DNA from: Natrinema salifodinae
Lineage (GTDB): Archaea; Halobacteriota; Halobacteria; Halobacteriales; Natrialbaceae
Length of the DNA: 64,000 nucleotides
Direction: 5' to 3'
Assembly: GCF_900110455.1 (NCBI RefSeq)
Contig: NZ_FOIS01000001.1
Location: 62,001-126,000, forward strand
The position numbers and the translations under genes were made by a program. Below the pieces are notes generated by a model. It did no database searches. It saw only the letters and a program-made list of their open reading frames with translations, and was not told the DNA's origin. Below are positions 8,968 to 17,676 of this stretch, one piece after another (within the stretch, counting starts at the first letter, position 1; each line of letters opens with the position of its first letter).

Positions 8968-10305
8968 CTACTCGTCGCCCGAAACGGATTCGATCAGCGC
9001 CGCGACGGCCTGGGCCCCGCGTTCGGGCGTGTCGAACGTCGGAATGCCGAGGGCCTCCATTGCTCGGCGCTCGTCTTCGAGCGCGTGGTCGGGGCCGGCG
9101 ACCGTAAAGCAGATCGGTTTGTCGACTTCCTCGGCAAGCGCCTCGAGTTCGTCGACGGGGTAGCCCAGCGAGTCCTCGTAGATCTCGTAGACGAGCACGA
9201 TGTCGACGTTGTCGTCGCGCGCGACGGCGTCGATGGCCTCGCCGAACTCGGGCATCGGCCGCCCCGTGTCGACGGGGTTTTCGGTGTACGTGATGCCGGG
9301 GAGGATCTCGTCGAGTCGCTCGCGGGTCTCCTCGGTCAGGTCCGGAAACTCGGCCCCCGTACCCTTGAGGTAGTCCGTGGCGATGATCCCCGGGCCGGCC
9401 TGGGCCGTCACGATCCCGACGTTCGGCCCGTCGGGGGTCGGCGAGTCCGCCAGAACCCGCCCGGTGTCGATCAGTTCGGTCGTCGAGGAGACGGTCACCA
9501 GGCCGGGCCGGTCGAACCCGTCCTCGTAGACGGCGTTGTCCTGTGCCGGGGCCGCGGTGTGGGCCTGCGCGAAGTCGGCGATGTCGTGTTCGCCGACTTT
9601 GAGGGCGACGACAGGCGTGTCCGATTCGCGGCATGCCGCGAGGAAGTCGTCGACGTCCTCGGTCCCCTCGACGTGCACGACGATCGCGTCGGTCCGCGGA
9701 TCGTCGTCGAGCGCCGGGATCACGTCGGCGAACTCCGTGTTCACGCGATTGCCGAGGCCGAACATCGCGGAGACGCCGTACCCTTCACGGGTCAGGTGGA
9801 ACGAAGAGGTGATGGCGACGCCAGCGCTTTGAGCGACGATGCCGACGTTACCGGTCCCGACCTCGCGGATGCGGGGGACGAACGAGCCGTACAGGTCCTT
9901 GTGCGGGATCGCGTAGCCGGCCGTGTTCGGGCCGAGGACCGTGATGTCGTACTCGTCGGCGATCGACGCGATCTCGTCCTGGAACGCCGCGCCCTCGCCG
10001 CCCATCTCGGCGAAGCCGCCGGCGAAGATCACGGCGGCGCCGACGCCCGCCTGGCCGCACTCTTCCAGGACCTCCGGAACGACGGGACTGGGCACGCAAC
10101 ACAGCGCCAGATCGGCGTCGACGTCGTGGACCGAGTCGACGAACTCGTAGCCGTAGACGCTCCCCTCGCTGGAGGGGTTGACCGGAAAGACGTCCCCGTC
10201 GTAGGTCCGAATGTTGGTCATCGCGTCGTTCCCGAGTTTCCCGGGGGTCTTCGACGCGCCGATGACGGCGATTCCGTCCGGATCGAAGAAGTCAGTTACT
10301 CTCAT
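8968..10305 (-). CDS. Acyl-CoA synthetase (ADP-forming), alpha-type subunit
   Basis: A 445-residue protein with an N-terminal CoA-binding Rossmann domain (GIAVIGASKTPGKLGN) and a succinyl-CoA-ligase-like domain. The candidate phospho-His is in the FAQAHTAAPAQ segment; the paralogue at 39499 has FAKSHTGAL. ADP-forming acyl-CoA synthetases convert acyl-CoA plus ADP and phosphate to acid plus ATP, or the reverse. The ATP-grasp beta domain is absent from this protein and from its neighbours, so a partner must be encoded elsewhere, such as the beta gene at 38793. The start at 10305 has a TATA box at about 10331-10338. An Lrp-like regulator lies immediately upstream on the same strand. Confidence 0.85.
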   Translation of the reverse strand: MRVTDFFDPDGIAVIGASKTPGKLGNDAMTNIRTYDGDVFPVNPSSEGSVYGYEFVDSVHDVDADLALCCVPSPVVPEVLEECGQAGVGAAVIFAGGFAEMGGEGAAFQDEIASIADEYDITVLGPNTAGYAIPHKDLYGSFVPRIREVGTGNVGIVAQSAGVAITSSFHLTREGYGVSAMFGLGNRVNTEFADVIPALDDDPRTDAIVVHVEGTEDVDDFLAACRESDTPVVALKVGEHDIADFAQAHTAAPAQDNAVYEDGFDRPGLVTVSSTTELIDTGRVLADSPTPDGPNVGIVTAQAGPGIIATDYLKGTGAEFPDLTEETRERLDEILPGITYTENPVDTGRPMPEFGEAIDAVARDDNVDIVLVYEIYEDSLGYPVDELEALAEEVDKPICFTVAGPDHALEDERRAMEALGIPTFDTPERGAQAVAALIESVSGDE

Positions 10306-10326
10306 GTTCAATCATTGTCGAACATT

Positions 10327-10401
10327 GTAATATAAATTGCGGGAAAACGGACCGGGTGATGTAAAAAATTTGCTGATTTCGGAATCTGTAATATCAATTA
10401 C
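10327..10401. promoter_or_regulatory. Two GTAAT-N4-ATTAC-type palindromes near the synthetase promoter
   Basis: GTAATATCAATTAC at 10388-10401 is a perfect 5-bp inverted repeat with a 4-base spacer. GTAATATAAATTGC at 10327-10340 is the same with one mismatch, and it overlaps the TATA box of the minus-strand gene starting at 10305. Their centres are 61 bp apart. The adjacent Lrp-like protein is the obvious candidate binder; occupancy would cover the TATA box and repress. Confidence 0.4.
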
Positions 10402-10943
10402 TCGCCGTGTTCGAGGTACTGTCGTCCCTCTTCCGTCTCTGCGAGGATGTCGTCGAACACGGCCGACTCCGTTTGGAATTTGTGGACGCTATGGAGCATC
10501 GTGTTATGGAAGTCCGAAATCAGTTCGCCGTGCTCTTTGAAGAATTCGTGTACCCAGCTCTCCATCTGGTCATCTGTCCGGAACTGGGCGATGGCGTGCC
10601 ACTGATAGTCGGTGTCCGCAGTGAAGAACATCAGGACGTGAGGATCGTTCTGGAGCGCCTCGTAGCAGTCCCGCCAGTGGTCCTCGAAGTTCGGGAAGTT
10701 GAAGGAGACCCGGAACAGGTAGTGACGGAAGATCTCCCGGTTCGGAAGGATCATCTCGCGGAAGATTTCCTCTTCGGACATCGTCCGCAGAATCTCGTTG
10801 ATCCGGTTGTGGGACAGCGAGATTCCGTACTTCGCCTCGAGGATTCGGCTGAGTTCGCGCGTCGACGAAGCCGGATTGTCCACTCGCGCTTTCAGTATGG
10901 CGATGTCGCGGGGAGAGACGTCGAAGGATTCGGTATCGTTCAT
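10398..10943 (-). CDS. Lrp/AsnC-like transcriptional regulator
   Basis: A 181-residue protein with an N-terminal winged helix-turn-helix (about residues 10-60, containing SSTRELSRILEAKYG). An alpha-beta segment follows, with PHVLMFFTADTDYQW resembling the ligand-sensing RAM domain of Lrp/AsnC proteins, and then an acidic C-terminal tail. Such proteins bind palindromic DNA as dimers or higher oligomers. The start at 10943 is preferred: an AT-rich TATA-like run (10973-10982) lies about 30 bp upstream. The gene is directly upstream of the acyl-CoA synthetase subunit on the same strand, and paired palindromes lie between them, so local control of that gene is likely. Confidence 0.75.
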   Translation of the reverse strand: MNDTESFDVSPRDIAILKARVDNPASSTRELSRILEAKYGISLSHNRINEILRTMSEEEIFREMILPNREIFRHYLFRVSFNFPNFEDHWRDCYEALQNDPHVLMFFTADTDYQWHAIAQFRTDDQMESWVHEFFKEHGELISDFHNTMLHSVHKFQTESAVFDDILAETEEGRQYLEHGE

Positions 10944-11087
10944 TGTAATCGTTTGTGTGGGATACTCCTGCAAAAGTTTATCCAATACCTTACGAGAGCG
11001 GCAACTGTTCGGTATCAGCGATGCGAACCCGTCGCGCAGTAACCGATCTGCAGAGGAAAGCTACAATCCAACACAGCGCCCGTCGGA

Positions 11088-11708
11088 GGCATTGTTCAGA
11101 TTAGCTGACTCCGGCAGTATACGTAGCTCTGAGACCATGTTTCGACGGTTGCTGGATAGGCGTTTCTAAAACGGCTTTCAAACTGTGAGGTATGTCGTTT
11201 TGTCTCTTTGAATATGTATCTGAGGGGTTCCAGTTTCCGTGTTTTTCGAATCGGAATCGGCGCCCATGATCGTGAAGTGCAGCTTTGAGCCGCGGCGCTG
11301 CACCGGTGAAAACACGGCGTCTTTAACGCCGTGTTTCTCTCGCAAGGTTTGAATTGATATCGCCATACAGTCGATGACGCTAATCATTGAGTTAGATCAT
11401 AGTTTCGTTGATCGCAATGCGATCCGGCTGGTTGCTGTCTTCCGGCTGTAGATCGGCTTTCTGCACCCAGTTATAGATAGTCGATCGTGCCCAACTGGCG
11501 CCAAATACATCTGATATAGAAACAATGTCCAAAAGTGATGATAGGGTGGATACTGCTGACTTCTCAATCGCAGTAGTTTGCGCGGTGTCGCCTCACGCTC
11601 CGCAAATCTAACTGTATCGCTGCACTATATTGTTGACCGGGTCGAGTTCTGGCATAAACCGCTGGCAAATCGCACCGTTTCGCTCGTCATCCCAATCTGA
11701 ACAGCGCC
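11088..11708 (-). mobile_element. Decayed IS6-type insertion sequence
   Basis: Imperfect terminal inverted repeats bound the segment: GGCATTGTTCAGATT at 11088-11102 and AATCTGAACAGCGCC at 11694-11708 (13 of 15 bases complementary). On the minus strand the interior reads broken pieces of a haloarchaeal IS6-type transposase: a segment like WVQKADLQPED, then R-I-A-I-N-E-T, and a relic of the RFRFEKHGN-N motif. Several stops and frameshifts lie between them. The element is about 620 bp, shorter than an intact IS of this type, so internal material has been lost. It is surely inactive. Confidence 0.7.
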
Positions 11709-11783
11709 ACGGATTCGGTCGTTAGACTCGAATTTCGATCATGACGTCTGGAACAAATCCGATAAACAGCGTAGATGCGCACC

Positions 11784-11794
11784 ATTATATATTT
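11784..11794 (+). promoter_or_regulatory. TATA box of the frameshifted stress-protein gene
   Basis: The run ATTATATATTT is centred about 31 bp before the ATG at 11821. The promoter therefore looks intact although the gene behind it is broken. Confidence 0.5.
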
Positions 11795-11820
11795 GGTGAT
11801 TGAAAGATAGCTGTGACCAA

Positions 11821-12242
11821 ATGACAATCTCGTATGCAGTCAATGACGATCAGTTCAGTGACGCGGTCGTAACGACGGCGAACGACCTTGCCGAAGCCTA
11901 CAATGACGAACTCGTCGTGCTACATAGTATGACACAGGAGCGGTTTGACATTCGCTCTGAGAGACAACCCGAGTACTACGTCGACGAGGGCGCGAACGAC
12001 GCTGCGAACACTGCCAAAACCATTGCCTCGCGAACGCTCGAAGACGCGGGTCGTGTTATCGCGAAGGGACAGGTCGGTGATCCAGCCGAAGAGATCATCG
12101 AATCGACCGAACGACTCGAGCCGCGGTATCTCGTCCTCGGCGGTCGCAAGGATCGCCGGTCGGAAAGGCGCTGTTCGGGAGTATCACGCAGTCGGTTCTC
12201 CTCGAGATCGGCACGCCAACTGTCACGGTTATGCGTGACTGA
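11821..12242 (+). pseudogene. Universal stress protein (UspA family), frameshifted
   Basis: The first ~108 residues read as a UspA-fold protein (MTISYAVNDDQFSD start, KGQVGDPAEEIIE, YLVLGGRK). At about 12148 the frame shifts. If one base is restored, the expected ATP-binding tail follows in the next frame (SPVGKALFGSITQSVLLE, then TPTVTVMRD) and stops at 12240-12242. As sequenced, the protein would instead run into an Arg/Ser-rich unrelated tail. Either the gene is a recent pseudogene or there is a sequencing error. A related intact protein is encoded at 31731. The position next to a decayed IS fits a degrading segment. Confidence 0.8.
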
Positions 12243-12476
12243 CGTCTGCGCCGTCCGAGTCGGAACCAGTCGGATCAATGCGCCCCGCTCCGTCTCCACG
12301 TCCCTCCTGCGATAATAGAACGCGTTCACAGCCAGTATCACCCGGAATACCCCACTGTGATCTCGAGTTCGAGTCGATTCTCACCACTGGATTTCTTCGC
12401 CGCATCCCGACTCATCGGGGTCGGCTCTTCGAAGGCGGATGAAATCACGGATCCCCCGTGAGACACCACCCTGAGT

Positions 12477-14210
12477 TCACGAGATCGGTTCGAGGCGGAC
12501 GTCGATTACGGCGTGGGTGCCGTCATCGACCGCGGCGGCGCCGGCCTCGAGCGCCTCGACGAGTCGGTCGGGATCTGTCACGGTCTCGGTGTGGGCGTCG
12601 ACGACGTTCGCGGGCGCAGTGAGGTCTGCGGGTTCGTCGAACACCGATCCGGGCACGCCGTCGTCCGCGGCGGCGCCGTCGGGATGCTCGGCGAGCGTCG
12701 ACGTCTTGACCGCGTTCCAGCCGCTGTTGTTGTAGATCACGGTCAGCGACGGTGCATCGGCGACCGCGGAGAGCCAGTTCCAGGCGGTCGGCACGGAGAA
12801 GAAGTACGAACCGTCGCCGACGAGCGAGACGATCCGATCGTCCGGTCGTCCGAGCGCGGTCCCGACCGCGGCACCGCCGGTCCAGCCGAGCCCCGCGCCG
12901 CCCTTCTGGTAGTAACTCCGCGGCTCGGTGAGTTCGAGGTAATCCAGCACGGCGTCGCGGCTCGTCACCGTATCCTCGATGACGACGGTCGACTCGTCGA
13001 CGACGCGATTGAGCGCGTCGGAGAGGACGGCGGGCGTGAGCCGGTCGGACGCCCGTTGCTCCTCGAGTTCGGACTGGCGCTCTTCGCGGCGCGCCGCGAC
13101 GACGCGCTGCCAGCGTTCGCGGCCCTCGTCGCCGGCGGACGGATCCAGCCGCTCGGTCACGTCCCGCAGGGTCGCCGTCGCGTCGGCCCGGACCGTCTCG
13201 GTGATGGGAAAGTCCCACTGCGGGTATAATCGCTTCGACGGATCGACATCGAGTTGGATGACGGGCACGTCGGGCGCCCCTCGCGACGGGACCCACGGGA
13301 CGTCCGTGTCGGCGACGAGGACGAGATCAGTCTCGTCGAACACTGCCGTGGGTTCGTAGCCGGCGTGGAGATCGTGGTCGCGCGGGAAGCAGAGATGCGT
13401 CGGCGCGTGCTCGACAACGCCCGCGCCGGCGGTCTCCGCGAATTCGACGAGCGTCTCGAGACCCTGCGCCGACGCCGGCGATCCGATCCGACTGGTGATC
13501 ACGAGCGGTGCGGTCGCCTCCTTGATCCGCTCGGCGAGCGTCTCGACCGTCTCCGCGTCGGCTCCCATGCGCTGCGTCACGGTGTCGAGGTTCGTCCGAC
13601 TCGGTGCGAGTTCGATCTCCGTCTCGAGGGCCTCTCGGGTGGCAGTCAGGTAGACCGGTCCCTCCGGCGCCGTCTGGGCCCGCTCGAGTCCGCGAGTGAC
13701 CAGTCGATCGGGATCAGCGGGCGGCCGGTACTCGGCCTCCCAGCGGCAGTACTCTTCGACGATCGCCGGCTGATCGAAGACGTCCTGCGCGAAGTGGATC
13801 GAGTGGTCGCGGGAGCCGGCGTGTCCGCTCTCGGTCACCGGTGCCAGACCCGAGATGATAAATACGGGCGCGTTCGCCCGGTGGGCGTTGTGCATCGCCG
13901 CCCCGAGGTTCTGGGTCCCGACGTCGACGTGGACCAACACCGCCTGCGGCCGGCCCGTCGCCACCGCGTATCCGTGGGCGACGCTCATCGCGACGAATTC
14001 GTGTGGACAGGCGATCAGTTCCGGAATCTCGTCTCCTTCGCCGTCGCGCTCGACGCGGACCATCGCCTCCAGAAGCGGCGTGTGATCCGTTCCGAGGTTT
14101 CCGAAGATGTACGACACGCCGCGCTCCGCGAGCGACCGGAGTAACCGCTCACCGGCGACGATCCCGTCCGCGCTCTCCTCGCTGCTCTCGCTGTCGGCTT
14201 GCTTTCTCAT
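12477..14210 (-). CDS. ThDP-dependent acetolactate synthase-like enzyme
   Basis: A 577-residue enzyme with PYR, middle and PP domains. The candidate catalytic Glu is in ACPHEFVAMS. The ThDP motif is LVGDGSYFFS, ending about 30 residues later in IYNNSGW. An unusually acidic 20-residue N-terminal tail precedes the fold, as is common in halophiles. Substrate specificity (2-oxoacid decarboxylation or carboligation) cannot be read from sequence. It lies 120 bp downstream of an NMT1-type binding protein on the same strand, so they may be co-transcribed. It is clearly divergent from the ThDP enzyme at position 1. The ATG at 14210 fits the domain start; upstream in-frame sequence looks non-coding. 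Confidence 0.85.
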   Translation of the reverse strand: MRKQADSESSEESADGIVAGERLLRSLAERGVSYIFGNLGTDHTPLLEAMVRVERDGEGDEIPELIACPHEFVAMSVAHGYAVATGRPQAVLVHVDVGTQNLGAAMHNAHRANAPVFIISGLAPVTESGHAGSRDHSIHFAQDVFDQPAIVEEYCRWEAEYRPPADPDRLVTRGLERAQTAPEGPVYLTATREALETEIELAPSRTNLDTVTQRMGADAETVETLAERIKEATAPLVITSRIGSPASAQGLETLVEFAETAGAGVVEHAPTHLCFPRDHDLHAGYEPTAVFDETDLVLVADTDVPWVPSRGAPDVPVIQLDVDPSKRLYPQWDFPITETVRADATATLRDVTERLDPSAGDEGRERWQRVVAARREERQSELEEQRASDRLTPAVLSDALNRVVDESTVVIEDTVTSRDAVLDYLELTEPRSYYQKGGAGLGWTGGAAVGTALGRPDDRIVSLVGDGSYFFSVPTAWNWLSAVADAPSLTVIYNNSGWNAVKTSTLAEHPDGAAADDGVPGSVFDEPADLTAPANVVDAHTETVTDPDRLVEALEAGAAAVDDGTHAVIDVRLEPIS

Positions 14211-14330
14211 GTGTGGATTGATACCTGGTTCCGTTCTCAGACTCTTATGCTTTGGTCCCGTCAGCGCTGCCGTCACGAACGCCGATCTCGCGAGGTGACG
14301 CGGTGCGGGAACTGATCGTCGGACGACCGG

Positions 14331-15335
14331 TTACAGGAACTCATCGGTGAAGATCTCGTCGACATCGTCGACTCGGCTCTCCTCTTCGATGAGCCCCGTC
14401 TCGAGCAGGAGATCCTGCGCACGATCCATCTCTTCTTGCGCGATGTCTCCGTCCTCGGCCCAGAGCTCGTATTCGCGTGCGAGGTCGAGCGACTCCTCCC
14501 AGGGACCGTCTCCGACGTCGAACGTGGGGTAGAAGTCGTACTCCTGTGCGCCGTCGATGAGTTCGCCGGCGTCCGCCTCGTATACCTCTTTCTGGGCCGC
14601 TACGAGGAGATCGGCGACTTCCTGCACCTCTTCCGTCTGGTTCTCGATCTTGTCCTCCGTCGTCGCCCACACCAGCGCAGTCTGGTTGTTCGTGACCTCG
14701 TACTCCCACGGGAACGCGAGGATCGACGCGTACCCCTCTTCCTCCGCGGCGAACGCGCTACTCGCGGTGACCGCGGCGGCGGCCATCTCGCCGGACTCGA
14801 TGGCGGCGATTCGGTTTTCGGTGCCCGCCATCGACGAGTACTCGACCGCTTCTGGATCGCCGAGTTCCTCGTTGACCATCGCGACCGTACTGGCGTAGGA
14901 GACCGCAGACGTGTCCTGAATGCCGACCGTCTCGCCCTCTAGATCGTCCCAGGTCTCGATTTCGTCGGTGGTGAGAAGCGGGAAGACGTACTCGTTCCCG
15001 TTCCCGAGGAACGCCTTGATCGGAACGCCCTCGGCTCGCGAGTTAATCAGCGCCTGGAGGCTGATGTAACAGAAGTCGGCCTCCTCGCTGACCGTTCCGG
15101 CGACGACGTCGGAGAATCCCTGAAAGGCCGTTCGTTCGACCTTCATGTCCTGCTCCTCCTGGACCTGCTCATCGAAAAGCGGAAATGCGGCGAACTCCCA
15201 GACCGGTGCCGTCGGACCGTTAACGCCGATCTGGTAGGTATCGGCCAGACCGCTGCCGTCCTCGTTACCGATACAGCCGCTGAGTGCGATTCCGCCAGTG
15301 GCTCCGACACCTGCGATGAACTGTCTGCGGTGCAT
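14331..15335 (-). CDS. NMT1/ThiY-like ABC transporter solute-binding lipoprotein
   Basis: A 334-residue secreted protein. The N-terminus has a twin-arginine motif (HRRQFIAG), a hydrophobic stretch and a lipobox-like LSGC, so Tat export and lipid anchoring are likely. The mature part has the two-lobed periplasmic-binding fold of the NMT1/SsuA group (nitrate, sulfonate, taurine or pyrimidine-precursor binding). No ATPase or permease adjoins it. The nearest candidates are the ATPase and two permeases at 18713-21140 on the opposite strand, which lack a binding protein. The start at 15335 gives a proper Tat signal; a second ATG at 15362 would put nine odd residues before it. Confidence 0.85.
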   Translation of the reverse strand: MHRRQFIAGVGATGGIALSGCIGNEDGSGLADTYQIGVNGPTAPVWEFAAFPLFDEQVQEEQDMKVERTAFQGFSDVVAGTVSEEADFCYISLQALINSRAEGVPIKAFLGNGNEYVFPLLTTDEIETWDDLEGETVGIQDTSAVSYASTVAMVNEELGDPEAVEYSSMAGTENRIAAIESGEMAAAAVTASSAFAAEEEGYASILAFPWEYEVTNNQTALVWATTEDKIENQTEEVQEVADLLVAAQKEVYEADAGELIDGAQEYDFYPTFDVGDGPWEESLDLAREYELWAEDGDIAQEEMDRAQDLLLETGLIEEESRVDDVDEIFTDEFL

Positions 15336-15782
15336 GGTATGATGGCTGTTCCCAGGGGTCATAAACTATTTTAAATATTTTCTACACTTGTTCGTCTGTG
15401 ACTACGCCGACGGCCGCTAAATGCACCCCTTGGACAACCGGTATCGCGACAGTCGCGGGAAGTTCCAGTGTCGATCGGTGGAAACGACCCGACCCGAACC
15501 GAGCGACGAGCTCGCCACCGATACCGATCGACAGGGCGAGACGAATCCGCGCGCGAGTTCCCGCTGGAACCGATCTCCGAGTCGTGATTCGGACCCACCG
15601 GGCGCCGTCCGGTCGCGGCTCGAATCGATCGCCGCCTCGCCAGCGCATGTGTGGAATGAGAGGTGTATTAACATACCATCATATAACGGGTTCATCCGGA
15701 AATATCGAACGCGATCCGCAGAGACCTGGCGGATCGCAGCGGTCGATTCTACCCGCTGCATTCTGCAGTCGATCGAGTTCCT

Positions 15783-15802
15783 TTACTACCATACGATTGT
15801 AA
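15783..15802. promoter_or_regulatory. Dyad operator candidate, site 3
   Basis: The site reads TTAC-TACC-ATAC-GATT-GTAA and is followed by AC as in sites 1, 4 and 6. It lies about 450 bp upstream of the minus-strand binding-protein gene and has no plus-strand gene within 1 kb, so its target is unclear. Confidence 0.5.
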
Positions 15803-15946
15803 ACACTGGATGCATCCCTTCCAGGGTGTCTGAAGCGGATTGATAGCGATTCGAACTGGACACGTCGCATTTTCCGCGAGCATCGGCGACGGTGTCTCCG
15901 AACTCATAAAAAGGATACTGAAGAACAACGGACGAAGCGAACTATG

Positions 15947-15963
15947 GTTTCGTTCCTTGAAAC
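15947..15963. promoter_or_regulatory. GTTTC-N7-GAAAC palindrome
   Basis: A perfect 5-bp inverted repeat with a 7-base spacer. The spacer GTTCCTT also appears in the related palindrome at 62993, where the surrounding ~30 bases are similar too. It follows operator site 3 at a larger distance (about 162 bp) than seen elsewhere. Confidence 0.35.
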
Positions 15964-16773
15964 TAGAGGCCGTGAATTGTTGTGATTCTCTATCCAAAAG
16001 ACAACTTGATCTGAGTTTCTAAGGGGACTCACCAGTAGTTCGTAGATATCGAACACTGGGCTAATTTCTCCATGATAATTTGTCGAATATATGGTGGCAC
16101 ACGTCACTCTGACCCTGGATATAACGCGTTAAACGCGATTCCGTGGCAAATTCCCTGATCCTGGGAGAAAATACACGGTGAGCAAATTCGGCCTTGGTTC
16201 GGTATGTCTTCACATGCTCTTCGAGGGTAGTCCTCGATCATCCGGTTCGCAGATACCGGCCGGTCCGTCTACGAGAATCGAGTCTGCGATGCCGTCCGAA
16301 AAGGCGTCTACTCACTGCCTCGGTGGCAGTTTCAACCGCGTTGATCGATATCGCGAGCGAGTTCGGGGCCACGAGAGCCGGCCTCGAGGCCGACCGGTCG
16401 TCGGTCCTCCGGATCGGCGACGGACGCATGAGAGAACGTATGACGACGATCCGACCGCCACGACGAGTGTTTCCCACATTCTGTCATCGTCTTCGGCCCG
16501 ACACGACCGGTCCCCTCGGCGATCGCAGCCGCAGCGTCTCCCGTAGCAGTCTTCGGAACTGTACGCGTCTCCGGGTCGAGCGGTTATTGAATCCACCCGC
16601 CGAAGGGCGTCGCTCCGGTGATTTATCGTCGAACCAGCTCCGCTGTGAACGGAATTAGCGTGCTCGTCCGATCGGCGATGTCAATACGAGCGCGTCTCCG
16701 CCGACCGAAATCAGCGAGTGCCGCTCGGACGTCCCGGTCGACCGGACGGAACCGCTCGATCGGTTCGCCCGAA

Positions 16774-17100
16774 TTATCGTTCGACGCGGATCTCGTCGCC
16801 TTCGACCGTCACCGAATACGTCTCCACCGAGTGGTCGCTGTGAGGGTGATCGCCCGATTCGATATCGAACCCCCAGCCGTGCCACGGACAGTAGACGCAC
16901 TTGTCCTCAACCTTTCCCTCTCCGAGCGGTCCGCCCTGATGGGGACAGACGTTGTTCACCGCGAAGTACTCCCCGTCCTCGTAGAACACCGCGATTTCCT
17001 CGTCGTCGACGTCGACGACCAGCGGTTCACCTTTTGAGATCTCGTCCGTCGAGCCGACGACGCGGGATACACCTGCGCCTCGATTAGTCTGGTCAGCCAT
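16774..17100 (-). CDS. Stand-alone Rieske-type [2Fe-2S] ferredoxin-like protein
   Basis: A 108-residue single-domain protein with the Rieske cluster ligands in CPHQGG (Cys, His) and CPWHGW (Cys, His) about 17 residues apart. Single-domain Rieske proteins carry electrons to oxygenases or serve as the small subunit of nitrite reductase-type enzymes. No ring-hydroxylating oxygenase alpha subunit is present in the window, so its partner is unknown. The start at 17100 is chosen because an exceptional TATA run (about 17126-17138, ATATATATAT) lies near -27. Gene-free DNA lies on both sides, so it is probably transcribed alone. Confidence 0.9.
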   Translation of the reverse strand: MADQTNRGAGVSRVVGSTDEISKGEPLVVDVDDEEIAVFYEDGEYFAVNNVCPHQGGPLGEGKVEDKCVYCPWHGWGFDIESGDHPHSDHSVETYSVTVEGDEIRVER

Positions 17101-17676
17101 GTACACTCTGCACCGATCCCCTTCATATATATATAACTGACTTATTTATTCATCGAGGTCTGAATCGAACGAAGGGTGATCGAGCGGGCCGATCCCGAGT
17201 AGTTGGGTGGTATCTCGGACTGAATCCGGCTCTCATCACGAGGTTCGGACAGTTGCAGGCGATCGATCTGCCGGGTGACGGGGAGGACGCTCCCGAGAAC
17301 GGGTCCGCTCCGCTTCGAACGACCAGCGAGTCGACGCCGGTGTCGTCGGTGAATCGTCGACTGACCGCTCGGCCAGATGCTGTCACGCGTTATCACATCC
17401 GTAGATTTATATATGGTTCTCTATCACATGCTACGTGATGATCGCGTTCAGCCGAAAAGCGGCCCGTAGCGCAGGCGAATCGAACGGTCGTTCGATCGGT
17501 TCGACGCTCGCGTGACCGACCAGCGACCCGCGATCGATCTCTCGCGATCGCTATCACGGACATCCGCTGTTCGCCGTCAGACACCGGTGATTCGGACGGA
17601 TATCCGGAATCGAAACCGATCAAGTAATCGCCCTCGAATCGATCGTTCACACTCCCAACGGGGGTGTCGGTGAACC
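17101..17676. other. 576-bp intergenic segment
   Basis: Holds the TATA region of the Rieske gene (17126-17138). A second AT-rich run at 17402-17412 could be a promoter, but only tiny unsupported frames follow it. Nothing else is recognised. Confidence 0.4.

Larger units (their letters stand above)
15336..16773. other. 1.4-kb gene-free region with one dyad operator
   Basis: No frame with haloarchaeal coding character is found; the longer open frames are Arg/Ser-rich. AT-rich DNA at 15360-15385 probably serves the minus-strand gene starting at 15335. A dyad of the TTAC-N4-RTAY-N4-GTAA type lies at 15783-15802 and a GTTTC-N7-GAAAC palindrome at 15947-15963, with no intact gene at the usual distance downstream. 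The region may hold a decayed gene or an unrecognised non-coding RNA. Confidence 0.5.

Noticed and set aside
8845-10335. 496-codon plus-strand frame opposite the acyl-CoA synthetase
   Set aside because: Antisense shadow with an Arg/Gly/Val-rich composition, unlike the acidic proteins of this genome.
15421-16658. Plus-strand open frames in the 15.4-16.7 kb region
   Set aside because: Composition is Arg/Ser-rich with no domain-like segment, promoter or start context, unlike all supported genes here.
16774-17100. Rieske protein as part of a ring-hydroxylating dioxygenase operon
   Set aside because: No alpha or beta oxygenase subunit, reductase or ferredoxin gene adjoins it within the window.
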